Part shown: positions 44,342 through 55,538 of the stretch, in pieces
Layout: the number at the start of each line of letters is the position of its first letter
Numbering within the stretch: position 1 is the first letter of the stretch
Assembly (NCBI RefSeq): GCF_014191875.1
Contig: NZ_JACHXD010000001.1
Location: 186,001 to 250,000 of the forward strand
DNA length: 64,000 nt
Reading direction: 5' to 3'
Source: Pseudoduganella violacea
Lineage (GTDB): Bacteria > Pseudomonadota > Gammaproteobacteria > Burkholderiales > Burkholderiaceae_D
Notes under the pieces: model-generated
The model's database searches: none
Told to the model about the DNA's origin: nothing
Seen by the model: only the letters and a program-made list of their open reading frames with translations
Position numbers and translations under genes: made by a program

Positions 44342-45628
44342 ATGAACCTGCACCAGCATCCAGCCGCCGCCAGCGGCGCCGCCATGGACCGCATTGTGCC
44401 GCGCAAGCGCGGCAGGACAATTGCCCTGGCCGCGCTGGCGGCAACGGCCGTCGTGGCGGCCGGCCTGGCTTTGTGGCACTGGGCGCCGCGCGGCCTGCTG
44501 GTATCAGGCCGCGACCTGCAGATCGCCCAGGTGGAGAGCGGCATCTTCCGCGACGACATTGTGGTGCGCGCCAGCGCCCAGCCGCTGTCCTCGGTGATCC
44601 TCGATTCGGTGGAGTCGGGCCGGGTGGAGGAGGTGTATGCGCGCGACGGCGATATGGTGCGCCAGGGCCAGCTGCTGTTCCGCATCTCGAATCCCCAGCG
44701 CAATCTGGAGCTGCTGGCGCGCCAGGCCGAACACGCGCAGCAGATTTCCAATCTGTCGAACCTGCGCGTGGCGCAGGAGGCCAGCCGCAGCGAGCATCAG
44801 CGCCGCCTGGACGATCTGGCCTTCGCCTTGCAGCAAGAAGAGAAGAAGCATGCGCGCAACGAGAAACTGGCGGCCGAAGGCTTTATCTCGGCCGTCGCAC
44901 TGGAGGAGTCCCGCGACACGCTGGCGCAGCGCCGGCGTGCGTTGGCCCAGGCCCAAGCCAGCGACGCCACCGAAACCGAAGTGCGCGGCAATGCACTGGT
45001 CCAGCTGGGCAGCGCGCTCGATGGCCTGAAATCCGGCCTGCAACTGGTGCGGGCCACGGTGGAAGCGCTGGCCGTGCGCGCCCCGGTGGCGGGCCGCCTG
45101 ACCGACTTCCGCCTGCAGGTGGGCGAGTCCATCGTCACCGGCAAGAACGTGGGCCGCATCGACGATCCGCGCCGCTTCAAGCTGTCGGCCCAGGTGGACG
45201 AGTTTTATCTGAACCGGGTGGCCGTGGGCCGCCAGGGCAGCTTGCGCGTGGACGAGCGCAGCTACCCGGTCGCCATCGGCACCATTTATCCGCAGGTGAA
45301 GGAAGGGCGCTTCACCGTGGAGCTGATGTTCAGCAAGGAGCAGCCGCCCGCGCTGAATCCCGGCCAGAGCCTGGATGCGCAGATCACGCTGGGCGAACCG
45401 GCGCCCGCCCTGCTGCTGCCCAACAGCGCCTTCAGCGCCGACAGCGGCGGCGCCTGGGTCTTCGTGCTGGCGCCGGATGGACGCCATGCGGAAAGGCGCG
45501 AGATCCGCAGCGGGCGGCGCAATAACAGCCAGGTCGAGGTGCTGGCAGGACTGCAGCCGGGCGAACGCGTCATCGTTTCCAGCTACGCCGCTTTCGGCAA
45601 ATCCCTCACATTGCAGATTTCACAGTAA
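44342..45628 (+). CDS. HlyD/MacA-type efflux adaptor protein
   Basis: A 428-residue periplasmic adaptor. The N-terminal anchor helix is about residues 24-46. A lipoyl half-motif (VESGRVEEVYARDGDMVRQG) precedes a coiled-coil hairpin of about 120 residues (NLELLARQAEHAQQISN ... LAQRRRALAQAQA), then the second lipoyl half (VRAPVAGRLTDFRLQVGES) and beta-barrel domains. It links the inner-membrane ABC exporter to the outer membrane. The first gene of a three-gene operon, behind a sigma-54 promoter. Confidence 0.9.
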   Translation: MNLHQHPAAASGAAMDRIVPRKRGRTIALAALAATAVVAAGLALWHWAPRGLLVSGRDLQIAQVESGIFRDDIVVRASAQPLSSVILDSVESGRVEEVYARDGDMVRQGQLLFRISNPQRNLELLARQAEHAQQISNLSNLRVAQEASRSEHQRRLDDLAFALQQEEKKHARNEKLAAEGFISAVALEESRDTLAQRRRALAQAQASDATETEVRGNALVQLGSALDGLKSGLQLVRATVEALAVRAPVAGRLTDFRLQVGESIVTGKNVGRIDDPRRFKLSAQVDEFYLNRVAVGRQGSLRVDERSYPVAIGTIYPQVKEGRFTVELMFSKEQPPALNPGQSLDAQITLGEPAPALLLPNSAFSADSGGAWVFVLAPDGRHAERREIRSGRRNNSQVEVLAGLQPGERVIVSSYAAFGKSLTLQISQ

Positions 45629-45658
45629 GCTCCATCCATTCATCGAAAGGAAGCACTC

Positions 45659-46339
45659 ATGATCAAACTCGCAGGCGTCAGCAAAATCCATGTGGCTGGC
45701 GAAGTCCAGACCACCGCATTGGACCGCATCGACCTGGAAATCGATGCCGGCGAATACGTGGCGATCACCGGTCCATCCGGTTGCGGCAAATCGACCCTGC
45801 TCAGCCTTCTCGGCCTGCTCGATGTACCCAGCAGCGGCGATTACTGGTTCGAAGGCACGAATGTCGCCGGCTGGAGCGAGGCCCAGTTGAACACGCTGCG
45901 GCGCGGCCGCATCGGCTTCATCTTCCAGAGCTTTAACCTGATCGAGGAGTTGAGCGTGTTCGAGAACGTGGAACTGGCGCTGGAATACACCGGCATGGCG
46001 GCGCGCGACCGCAAGGACAAGGTCCATGCCATGCTGGAAAAGCTGGGCATCGCCCACCGCGCCAAGCACCGTCCCTCGCAACTGTCGGGCGGCCAGCAGC
46101 AACGCGTGGCCATCGCACGCGCCCTGGTGGCCGGCCCCGCCGTGCTGCTGGCCGACGAACCGACCGGCAACCTGGACACCGCCCACGGCGATGAGGTCAT
46201 GCGCCTGCTGCGCCAGATCAATGCCGAAGGCACGACCGTGGTGATGGTGACCCACTCCCCCACCCACGCCGCGCAGGCCTCGCGCAGCCTGAACCTGCTC
46301 GATGGCCGCATCATGGTCGACGCCCTGCGTGCCGCATGA
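45659..46339 (+). CDS. MacB/LolD-type ABC exporter ATPase
   Basis: A 226-residue ATPase: Walker A GPSGCGKSTLLSLLG, Q-loop FIFQSFNLIEELSVFENV, signature LSGGQQQRVAIARAL, Walker B VLLADEPTGNLD, switch His VTHSPTHA. This is the type that pairs with FtsX/MacB permeases to drive mechanotransmission export of peptides, lipoproteins or toxic compounds. Preceded by AAAGGAAG. It overlaps the permease gene start by 4 bp (ATGA). Confidence 0.93.
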   Translation: MIKLAGVSKIHVAGEVQTTALDRIDLEIDAGEYVAITGPSGCGKSTLLSLLGLLDVPSSGDYWFEGTNVAGWSEAQLNTLRRGRIGFIFQSFNLIEELSVFENVELALEYTGMAARDRKDKVHAMLEKLGIAHRAKHRPSQLSGGQQQRVAIARALVAGPAVLLADEPTGNLDTAHGDEVMRLLRQINAEGTTVVMVTHSPTHAAQASRSLNLLDGRIMVDALRAA

Positions 46340-48749
46340 GAATCAGCGACTTCCGCATCGGCTGGCGCGTGCTCTGGCGGCAACCCGCCTGGTCGGCCGT
46401 CAGCATCCTCAGTCTCAGCGTCGGCTTTGCCAGCTGCTTGCTGCTATTGGGCTTTCTGCATTACAGCCTGAGTTTCAACCGCCAAGTGCCGCAGGCCGAG
46501 CGTATCCAACTGGTCAAATACCGTCCCAATCTGAAATCCGATGCCAGTTGGGCCGAGTCAAGCTATGCGCCGCTGCGCGATGCGGCACTAGGCAGCGGTC
46601 TGGCGGAGCAGGCCAGCATCGACGTCGCTCTCGATCTGCCGCTGCGATACGCCGGGCATCCGCATGACGCGCGTTTGCGTGCCGTGGACCCGGCGCTGGC
46701 TAACATCTTCAGCCTGCACGCTCTGCAAGGAGATGCACAGACCGCACTGACGCGGCCCGAGGGCCTGGCTCTCAGCATCAGCATGGCGCAGAAAATATTT
46801 GGCGACCGGCCGGCTCTTGGACAGTTGGTACAGCGGGCGGCAGCACGCTGCAAGTCATGGCACTGCTACCCGACCCGCCAAGCAACAGCAGTCTGCAATA
46901 TCGGGCACTGGTCGGCAGCAATAGTCTCGCTTGGCCGCTAGCTGAGCGCGAAAAGGTCATGAATTGGGGATTGGCGCGTATCTGGCTGAAGCTGCGCGCC
47001 GATGCCGATCCAGCGCGCCTGCAAGCTTTTCTGCAGGCGGAAACCGACCGCAACTCCCCGTTGGCTGAGGCCAGGCTGGGCGTCATGGCTGCCGCGTTGG
47101 GTGGGCGCAAGCCGGTTGACATCGCTCTCGTCGGCTTACCTGCCCTTTACCTGGATCCTGACCTTGAGGATTGGGGCAGGTTTCAGCCGCATGGAAAATT
47201 AAGCGATGTCTACAGCCTAAGCGCGGCTGGCCTGCTGATCATGCTGCTGGCCGCCATCAACTACGTCAATCTGGCCACCATGCGCACCTTGCAGCGTCAG
47301 CGCGAAATCGCCATCCGCAAACTCATGGGAGCTGGCATCGGGCGCGTGGCTGCCCTCTTCCTGGCTGAATCCATCCTCGCGGCGCTGCTGGCTATGGCGC
47401 TTGGCCTTGGCCTGGCATGGCTATTCCAGCCGCTGCTGGGCAACTGGCTGGAACGCGACTTGGGCAGCTTATTCACTCCGTCTTATTGCGCCGTCGCGCT
47501 GTTGCTGGCGATTGCCATTGGCATCCTGGCCGGAGCCTATCCCGCCTGGCTGGCGCTGAACGTACATCCAGCCCAGCCTCTAGCCAACCGCGATAGCGGC
47601 GAGAAGTCGGCAGGGCTGAATATGCGCCGCACCCTGACGGTATTGCAATTTGGTGCAGCAATTGGGCTGGCCGCCACGGCTACCGCCATCACCTGGCAAA
47701 CCTGGTATGCCAGCCATGCCGATCCAGGTTTCAACACCGCCCATCTACACGTCATTAGCCTGCCCGGCAAAGCCACGGCGCAAAGCAGGAAGGCCTTTGT
47801 CGAAGCGCTGAAGCGTGAGCCGGAGGTGCAGGCTGCGGCCAGCTCGCTGGCCGCAGTGGGCGGTAATCTCGGCGCCCGCATATTCCGGTTTTACAAAAAC
47901 GGGAGCAGCCCTATGCTGAACTACGAAGCGCAGGTCGTGGACGCCACCTTCTTTCAGGTATACGGTATCCAGCCTCTCGCCGGGGAACTATTTTCGCCGC
48001 AACGCGACCAGGGCACGGCTCGCGGCGTGATCCTGAATGCGAGCGCTCTTAAAAGCTTTGGTTTCAGCAAGGCACAGGACGCCGTTGGCCAGACCATCCG
48101 CAACGCTAAACGAGAGACGGTACTGGGCGTGGCGCCGGATATCCGCCATCACTCGCTGTACAGCAAGGCGGGGGCCATCGTGTATGAACTCGACGATGGC
48201 AACGCAACCGGTGGTGTGGCCAGCGTGCGCAGCATCCTGGCCAGCGCCGAACTGGCGCGCCGGCTGGGGCCTGTTTGGCAGCGCTACTTTGCCGACGAAA
48301 CAATGGCACTGCGTCCCGCTGCCAGCTTGTTCGCGGAAAATTATGAGCGGGACCGCGGCAAGGCGCATATGCTGGGTCTTGCCAGCTTGATCGCCATTGT
48401 GTTGGCTGCCTGCGGCATCTATGTATTGGCCGCCTACAGCGTGCAGCGCAATCAGCGCCAGATCGTGTTGCGCAAGCTGCATGGCGCCAGCAACGGCGCC
48501 ATCGTACGCCTGCTGGGCCGCGAATATCTGCTGTTGCTGGCCTTCGGCGCCCTCTGCGGCCTGCCGCTGGCGGCGTTCGCCATCGAGCGCTATCTGGCCG
48601 AATATGCGGAGCGCGCGCCGATGGGCCACTGGCCGCTGCTGGCCGCTGTTCTGCTGGCCATGCTGGTTGCCCTGCTGGCCACCGGCCGCCATATGATGGC
48701 TGGTCTGCGACTGCCGCCAGTGCTGGCCCTGCGTCTGCAGGACGCCTGA
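46336..48749 (+). pseudogene. FtsX/MacB-type permease gene, frameshifted
   Basis: An ABC permease of about 804 residues split by a one-base shift. The first frame (from 46336, MRISDFRIGWRVLWRQPAW) is correct to about 46830 (GDRPALGQLVQ). The homologous sequence then continues in another frame as GGSTLQVMALLPDPP and runs to 48749. The second part has the usual MacB features: INYVNLATMRTLQRQREIAI, periplasmic domain, and C-terminal helices with RQIVLRKLHGASNGAIV. One base missing near 46828-46836 restores the frame. It may be a true mutation, phase-variable site or sequencing error. Ends at a strong terminator. Confidence 0.85.
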
Positions 48750-48766
48750 AGCGCCGGGCTGAAATA

Positions 48767-48794
48767 AAAAGGGCGGCCCGCAGGCCGCCCTTTT
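48767..48794. terminator. Bidirectional intrinsic terminator
   Basis: AAAAGGGCGGCC / GGCCGCCCTTTT (48767-48778 with 48783-48794), loop CGCA. It separates the exporter operon from the convergent FKBP gene and has A/T tracts on both sides. Confidence 0.9.
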
Positions 48795-48811
48795 CGCTCA
48801 AGCCTCGCGGC

Positions 48812-49264
48812 TTATTTCGGGTACACGCTCACCAGTTCGAACTCGAACAGCAGACCGGTATTCGGCGGCACCTGAGGCGGACGGCCGTTCGGGCCGTAAG
48901 CCAGGGCGCTCGGCACGGCCACCAGGCGCTTGCCGCCAAGACGCATGCCCAGAATGCCCATCTCAAAGCCAGGCACATAGTTGTTGCCCGCGCCCAGCGG
49001 AACGCTCAACTGGCCGGCATCCAGCTTGGTGCCTTTCTTGTCCACCGCGTCGCGGTTGTAGATATAGGTCACGTAGCGCACGTCGACGCGGTCGCCATTG
49101 ACGACCGGGTTGCCGCTGCCGACGGCGATGTCGGTCTTGGTCAGCTCGGCGACCTGGGTCAGCGGGTCCAGGACCACGGGTTCGGAATAGTCTTTGGCGC
49201 CGCCGCAGGCTGCGAGAGCCAGGGCGCATGCCAGGGTAGCAATCTGTTTGAAAATCGAGTTCAT
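48812..49264 (-). CDS. FKBP-type peptidyl-prolyl isomerase lipoprotein
   Basis: 150 residues. The lipoprotein signal peptide ends in the lipobox LALAAC. The FKBP domain follows with VRYVTYIYNRDAVDKKG, VPGFEMGILGMRLGGKRLVAVPS and LAYGPNGRPPQVPPNTGLLFEFEL. It catalyses proline isomerisation in the periplasm or at the membrane. ATG 49264 is preceded by GAAGGCGAAG. Confidence 0.92.
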   Translation of the reverse strand: MNSIFKQIATLACALALAACGGAKDYSEPVVLDPLTQVAELTKTDIAVGSGNPVVNGDRVDVRYVTYIYNRDAVDKKGTKLDAGQLSVPLGAGNNYVPGFEMGILGMRLGGKRLVAVPSALAYGPNGRPPQVPPNTGLLFEFELVSVYPK

Positions 49265-49389
49265 CTTCGCCTTCTGTTTTACTGGATGTCGGAGTGGTCG
49301 CACACGCATCCGTGCGCCGATCGGAGCAGCAGTTTAGCAGACTGCCCCGAACGGGATTTAAAAGTACATTTTCTTACAAAATTTATGTC

Positions 49390-51270
49390 TCAAATTTCCA
49401 CCTGCGTGCCCAGTTCGATCACGCGGTTGGTTGGAATCTGATAGTAATCGGCGGCGCCGCGCGCATTGCGCGACATGGCCACGAACAGATGCTCGCGCCA
49501 CGGGGCCATGCCGGCGCCGGGGGCCGAGATCACGGTCTGGCGCGCGATGAAGAAGGAGGTTTCCATCATCTCGAACTGCAGGCCATGGTCGGCGCACAGT
49601 TCCAGCACTTTCGGAATATCCGCTTCGTCCTTGAAGCCGTAGTAGACATTCAGCTGGTAGCAGTCGTGGCCCAGGGCCGTAATGCGCACCTGTTCGGCCG
49701 GCGGCACCCATGGTTCTTCCACGATATGGATGGTGAAGAAGACCACGCGTTCGTGCAGCACCTTGTTGTGCGACAAGTTATGCAGCAGCGCATGCGGCAC
49801 GCCGTCGCTCTCGCCGCGCAGGAAGATGGCGGTGCCGGGCACGCGCACCGGCGGCGCCATGAACAGGGAGTTGAGGAAGTCTTCCAGCGGGATGGCGTGC
49901 TTTTCCAGGTTCTTGAACACCAGCTGGCGGCCGGTGCGCCAGGTGAGCATGGTGGTAAACAGGATGCCGCCCAGCAGCAGCGGGAACCAGCCGCCATGGA
50001 ACAGCTTGAGCGTGCTGGCCGAGAACAGCATGATGTCGATCACGATGAAGAAGCCGGTGGCGGCAAAGCACAGCAGCAGCGGCAGCTTCCAGCGGTAGCG
50101 GATCACGAAGAAGGTCAGGATGGTGGTGGCCAGCATGGTGGCGGTGACGGCGATGCCGTAGGCCGCGGCCAGGTTTTCCGAGGAGCCGAAACCGACCACG
50201 GCCAGCAGCACCACGGCCAATTGCAGCCAGTTCACGGCCGGGATATAGATCTGGCCGATCTCGCTCTCCGAGGTATGGCAGATGCGCATGCGCGGCAGCA
50301 GACCGAGGGCGATGGCCTGCTTGGTCATGGAGAAGGTGCCGGAAATGGTCGCCTGGGAGGCGATCACGGTGGCCATGGTGGACAGGATCACCAGCGGATA
50401 CACGCTCCAGGCGCCCAGCTGCTGGTAGAAGGGATTGGTGACGGCCTCGGGATGGGCCAGCAGCAGGCCGCCCTGTCCCAGATAGTTCAGGGCCAGGGCC
50501 GGGAACACGATCATGAACCAGGCGGTGCGGATCGGCTTCTTGCCGAAGTGGCCCATATCGGCATACAGGGCTTCGGCGCCGGTCAGGGACAGCACCACGG
50601 CGCCCAGGGCGACGAAGGCGATCAGCCGGTTCTCGTACATGAAGACCAGGGCATGCCAGGGATTGAGGGCGGCCAGGATGGCGGGCGACTTGACGATATT
50701 GATGACGCCCATCACCGACAGGGCGATGAACCAGACCACCATCACCGGCGCGAACCAGCGGCCGATGCCGGCCGTGCCGTGCGACTGCACCGCGTACAAG
50801 GCGACCAGCACGACGATGGTGAGCGGCACCACGTAGGGACTGAAGGCGGGGGTGGCCACTTCCAGGCCTTCGATGGCCGACAACACCGAGATGGCGGGCG
50901 TGATCACGCTGTCGCCATAGAACAGGGTGGCGCCGAACACGCCCACCAGCAGCAGCACGGTGTGCCAGCGCGAATGGCGGCTGACCGAGGACAGCGCCAG
51001 CGCCATCAAGGCCATGATGCCGCCCTCGCCGCGGTTGTCGGCGCGCAGCACCAGGGTCACGTATTTGAGCGAAACGATGATGGTCAGTCCCCAGAAAATC
51101 AGGGAGACGATGCCGATCAGATTGGGGGCGTTCAAGGCCAGGCCGTGCTGCGGGTCGAACACGGTCTTCAGGGTGTACAGGGGGCTAGTGCCGATATCGC
51201 CATACACGATACCGACGGCCGCCAGCGTCAATGCGACGAGGCTGCTTTTTTTATGTTGTTGCGACGTCAA
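49390..51270 (-). CDS. kup: Low-affinity potassium uptake protein Kup
   Basis: A 626-residue K+/H+ symporter of the KUP family with 12 membrane segments. Diagnostic VGIVYGDIGTSPLYTLK follows a short cytoplasmic N-terminus. GQGGLLLAHPEAVTNPFY is also typical, and a cytoplasmic C-terminal domain of about 180 residues is present. The start is inferred to be TTG at 51270 (MTSQQHKKSSL) with GGGTGA upstream; an ATG would need the unlikely upstream extension to 51372. Monocistronic and divergent from rarD. Confidence 0.93.
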   Translation of the reverse strand: MTSQQHKKSSLVALTLAAVGIVYGDIGTSPLYTLKTVFDPQHGLALNAPNLIGIVSLIFWGLTIIVSLKYVTLVLRADNRGEGGIMALMALALSSVSRHSRWHTVLLLVGVFGATLFYGDSVITPAISVLSAIEGLEVATPAFSPYVVPLTIVVLVALYAVQSHGTAGIGRWFAPVMVVWFIALSVMGVINIVKSPAILAALNPWHALVFMYENRLIAFVALGAVVLSLTGAEALYADMGHFGKKPIRTAWFMIVFPALALNYLGQGGLLLAHPEAVTNPFYQQLGAWSVYPLVILSTMATVIASQATISGTFSMTKQAIALGLLPRMRICHTSESEIGQIYIPAVNWLQLAVVLLAVVGFGSSENLAAAYGIAVTATMLATTILTFFVIRYRWKLPLLLCFAATGFFIVIDIMLFSASTLKLFHGGWFPLLLGGILFTTMLTWRTGRQLVFKNLEKHAIPLEDFLNSLFMAPPVRVPGTAIFLRGESDGVPHALLHNLSHNKVLHERVVFFTIHIVEEPWVPPAEQVRITALGHDCYQLNVYYGFKDEADIPKVLELCADHGLQFEMMETSFFIARQTVISAPGAGMAPWREHLFVAMSRNARGAADYYQIPTNRVIELGTQVEI

Positions 51271-51457
51271 GTTTTCACCCGATTTTGTTATGGTGCATCG
51301 CACAATAGAAGATGTGTATGCAATTTGCAAGCGATTTTGCCACGGCCTCGGCCGCGCCTCCAAGCATCCCATTCTAGCCCTGGCCGGGGCTGCTCAGCGC
51401 CGATTGTGCATTTCCGCGATAATTCCAGGTTCCGCCCACCGTCTTTTGCGCGCAACC

Positions 51458-52333
51458 ATGAACACCGGCATCCTGTACGCAGTCCTGGCCTTTTTGTGCT
51501 GGGGCTTGTTTCCCCTATATTTCCACGCCCTGGGCACCATGCCGGCGATGGAAATCCTGGCGCACCGCATGCTGTGGTCCCTGGTCTTCCTGCTCATCGT
51601 CCTCTTGCTGCGGCGCCAGTGGAGCTGGCTGGGCGCGGTACTACGCCAACCCAAGGTGCTGGCCAGCTTTATCGCCAGTTCGCTGCTGCTGAGCGCGAAC
51701 TGGTTTGTATATATCTGGGCCGTCAACAATGGCCATGTGATCGACGCCAGCCTCGGCTATTTCATCAATCCCCTGTTCAATGTGCTGCTGGGGCTGCTGG
51801 TGCTGAAGGAAACACTGCGGCGCGGCCAGTGGCTAGCCATCGGCGTGGCGGCCAGCGGCGTGCTGTGGCTGACCTGGCAGGCCGGCCAACTGCCCTGGAT
51901 CGCCCTGCTGCTGGGCATTTCCTTCGGCGGCTACGGCTTGCTGCGCAAGACGGCCGCGCTGGCGGCGCTGGAAGGCTTGTCCTTTGAAACCCTGCTGCTG
52001 TTCCCGCTGGCGGCCGGCTACGTCATCTGGCTTACCCTGCACGGCGCGAATACCTTCCTCAACACCGACAGCAGCGCCATGCGCTGGCTGCTGGCGGCGG
52101 CCGGTCCCATCACCGCCATCCCGCTGCTGCTGTTCGCCGCCGGCGCGCGCCGCATTCCGCTGTCGGTGCTGGGCATGCTGCAATATATCTCGCCGACCAT
52201 GCAGATGCTGCTCGGTATGTTCGTGTTCCATGAAGCCTTCTCGTCCGAACGCCTGGCCGGCTTCTGCGTGATCTGGAGCGCCCTCGCCCTGTATATGGCC
52301 GAGGGCTGGTGGGCCAGCCGGCGCGCCGCGTAA
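51458..52333 (+). CDS. rarD: RarD-type EamA family transporter
   Basis: A 291-residue, 10-helix drug/metabolite-superfamily permease. N-terminal YAVLAFLCWGLFPLYFHAL and VNNGHVIDASLGYFINPL are characteristic of RarD (chloramphenicol-sensitivity protein family). The transported compound is unknown. Start at 51458, where homology begins. Confidence 0.9.
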   Translation: MNTGILYAVLAFLCWGLFPLYFHALGTMPAMEILAHRMLWSLVFLLIVLLLRRQWSWLGAVLRQPKVLASFIASSLLLSANWFVYIWAVNNGHVIDASLGYFINPLFNVLLGLLVLKETLRRGQWLAIGVAASGVLWLTWQAGQLPWIALLLGISFGGYGLLRKTAALAALEGLSFETLLLFPLAAGYVIWLTLHGANTFLNTDSSAMRWLLAAAGPITAIPLLLFAAGARRIPLSVLGMLQYISPTMQMLLGMFVFHEAFSSERLAGFCVIWSALALYMAEGWWASRRAA

Positions 52334-52408
52334 AGGCGCAAAAGCATGGCTTGCGGACGCGCTTTGGCGTATCCTTGTTGACCTTTGTAAAAAAATCGAG
52401 ATTTCCTA

Positions 52409-54076
<1,668 letters not shown>

Positions 54077-54090
54077 GCAGGTTAAGATCG

Positions 54091-54119
54091 AAGGCACGCT
54101 CAACAGCGTGCCTTTTTTT
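54091..54119 (+). terminator. Intrinsic terminator after ettA
   Basis: AAGGCACGCT-CAAC-AGCGTGCCTT (54091-54114) followed by a run of T to 54119. Confidence 0.92.
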
Positions 54120-54135
54120 ATTTTCGGAGACTGCT

Positions 54136-54630
54136 ATGCCTAAATGCTTATCTCTGCTGGGCCTGCTGGCCAGCGCCAGCGTGCTGCACTCCGCCGTCGC
54201 CGCCGAGACGGCCTCATTGGGCAGCCTGAACTGGCTGGCCGGCTGCTGGACGCAAACCAATGGCGAAACCGGCACGGGCGAACAATGGATGACGGCGGCC
54301 GGCGGCGTCATGCTGGGCACGGCGCGCACAGTCAAAAACGGCCGCGCCGTGGGCTGGGAATTCATGCGCATCGAGGAAACGGAGGCGGGCCAGCTGGTGT
54401 TTACGGCCAAGCCGCGGCGCGAGGCCGAGGCCAGCTTTGCGCTGCTGCGCCTGAGCGAGAATGAGGTGGTGTTTGAAAATGCCCAGCACGACTTCCCGCA
54501 GCGCATCAGCTACCGCCGCGACAGCGCCCAGGCCGTCAGCGCCAGCATCGAGGGCATGCTCAAAGGAAGGCTCAAAAAAATAGACTACCCGTTGAAGCGG
54601 GTAGTCTGTGAAGTAACTAAGGAAACGTGA
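54136..54630 (+). CDS. DUF6265 family exported protein
   Basis: 164 residues. The signal peptide ends near SAVAAE. The mature part has the family pattern LGSLNWLAGCWTQ, GEQWMTAAGGVMLGTARTV, WEFMRIEE, and the C-terminal FENAQHDFPQRISYRR. Function is unknown; a lipocalin-like barrel is typical of related families. Its last 15 codons contain a hairpin that is a strong terminator for the opposite strand, but the C-terminus still matches the family (IEG..KG..KKIDYPLKRV). Confidence 0.85.
   Translation: MPKCLSLLGLLASASVLHSAVAAETASLGSLNWLAGCWTQTNGETGTGEQWMTAAGGVMLGTARTVKNGRAVGWEFMRIEETEAGQLVFTAKPRREAEASFALLRLSENEVVFENAQHDFPQRISYRRDSAQAVSASIEGMLKGRLKKIDYPLKRVVCEVTKET
54574..54607 (-). terminator. 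Terminator embedded in the DUF6265 coding sequence
   Basis: The 10-bp perfect stem AGACTACCCG / CGGGTAGTCT (54582-54591 with 54598-54607). On the minus strand it is followed by A then seven T (complement of 54574-54580). It serves transcription coming from the outer-membrane protein gene at 54740-55324. On the + strand it encodes residues 149-158 of the DUF6265 protein and has no T tract. Confidence 0.8.
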
Positions 54631-54646
54631 AAAGAGGAGAGCGGGG

Positions 54647-54732
54647 GAGGCCGGGCGCAGGGACAGCGCCCCACGCCCCAGGCATGGGCGCTGTCGCACC
54701 CGGCCTCGATCGGTAGCGGGCCTTCAGCCCGC
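54647..54732. other. Structured intergenic hairpins
   Basis: A long imperfect hairpin: outer arms GAGGCCGGG (54647-54655) and CCCGGCCTC (54699-54707), inner arms GACAGCGCCC (54662-54671) and GGGCGCTGTC (54686-54695). A small stem GCGGGC / GCCCGC follows at 54716-54732. Neither has a T tract. They lie in the 3' untranslated region of the minus-strand outer-membrane protein mRNA, before its terminator. Confidence 0.55.
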
Positions 54733-54739
54733 GTGACCA

Positions 54740-55324
54740 TTAGAAGTGGTAGCGGGCGCCGAAACCGAAAGCGCCGTTTTTGCGGCCCTGGTCGGTTTTG
54801 TTCTTGCCGTAGCGCTCGTAGGACACTTCCAGACCCAGCTTCGGCGTGACCATATATTCGGCACCAATCGCGGCGTACAGGGCAGTCTTGTTGCCGCTGT
54901 TGTTCAGGTTCGCGGCCAGGCCGGCAGCGTTCACGTCGTTCTTGTTGCGGCCGACGCCCAGCTTGCCGAAAACGGAGAACTGTTCGTTGATCGGGTAAGC
55001 GGCTTTACCGGCGATGTAGAAGGATTTGGCCTTGGCTTCAACGCTGCCCTTGTCGGCGCCGAGGGAGTAGTTGTACTTCTCCTTGCCGAACTGGGTGTAG
55101 CCGGCTTCGACCGCGAACATCTTGTCGATCTGGTAGCCGCCGAAGATTTTGCCGCCGAATTCATTGGACTTCTTGTCGCCGCCGGTGGTGTCGTTGGCGA
55201 TGTTGTACTGGTTCTTGTTGTACACACCGCCGATACCGATGTACGGGCCTGGTTCAGCAGCGTGGGCAGTCACGGCGCCCAGAGTGGCGGCAGTAGCGAT
55301 AAGTGCGAGTACGGTCTTTTTCAT
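54740..55324 (-). CDS. Outer membrane beta-barrel protein
   Basis: 194 residues. The signal peptide MKKTVLALIATAATLGAVTAHA is followed by eight-strand-barrel-like alternating strands (EPGPYIGIGGVYNKNQYNI, KIFGGYQIDKMFAVEAGYTQFG) and a C-terminal terminal-Phe signature (FGFGARYHF), recognised by the BAM complex. Resembles the OmpA/OmpX-like barrel family; no ligand is known. Its 214-bp upstream region shows no clear regulator box, and its mRNA ends in the structured region and the terminator at 54574-54607. Confidence 0.87.
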   Translation of the reverse strand: MKKTVLALIATAATLGAVTAHAAEPGPYIGIGGVYNKNQYNIANDTTGGDKKSNEFGGKIFGGYQIDKMFAVEAGYTQFGKEKYNYSLGADKGSVEAKAKSFYIAGKAAYPINEQFSVFGKLGVGRNKNDVNAAGLAANLNNSGNKTALYAAIGAEYMVTPKLGLEVSYERYGKNKTDQGRKNGAFGFGARYHF

Positions 55325-55538
55325 GGTGTGATCTTTCAGCTAAAAGTTTTGAAAAGTCTTATTGCCTGGGATCGCAATCTCTCAGGTAATTGCGATTGCG
55401 ATCACAATAGCACCGCAACAAAAACTTAGGCTGAAGGATTCAGTAATAAATGTTAGCAGATGTAAGCGCCCTTGAAACTGGGGAGATCGCCCCAAGTTGC
55501 CGGAAATTGCACGGAATTAATCTGATCTTAAGGTAATT

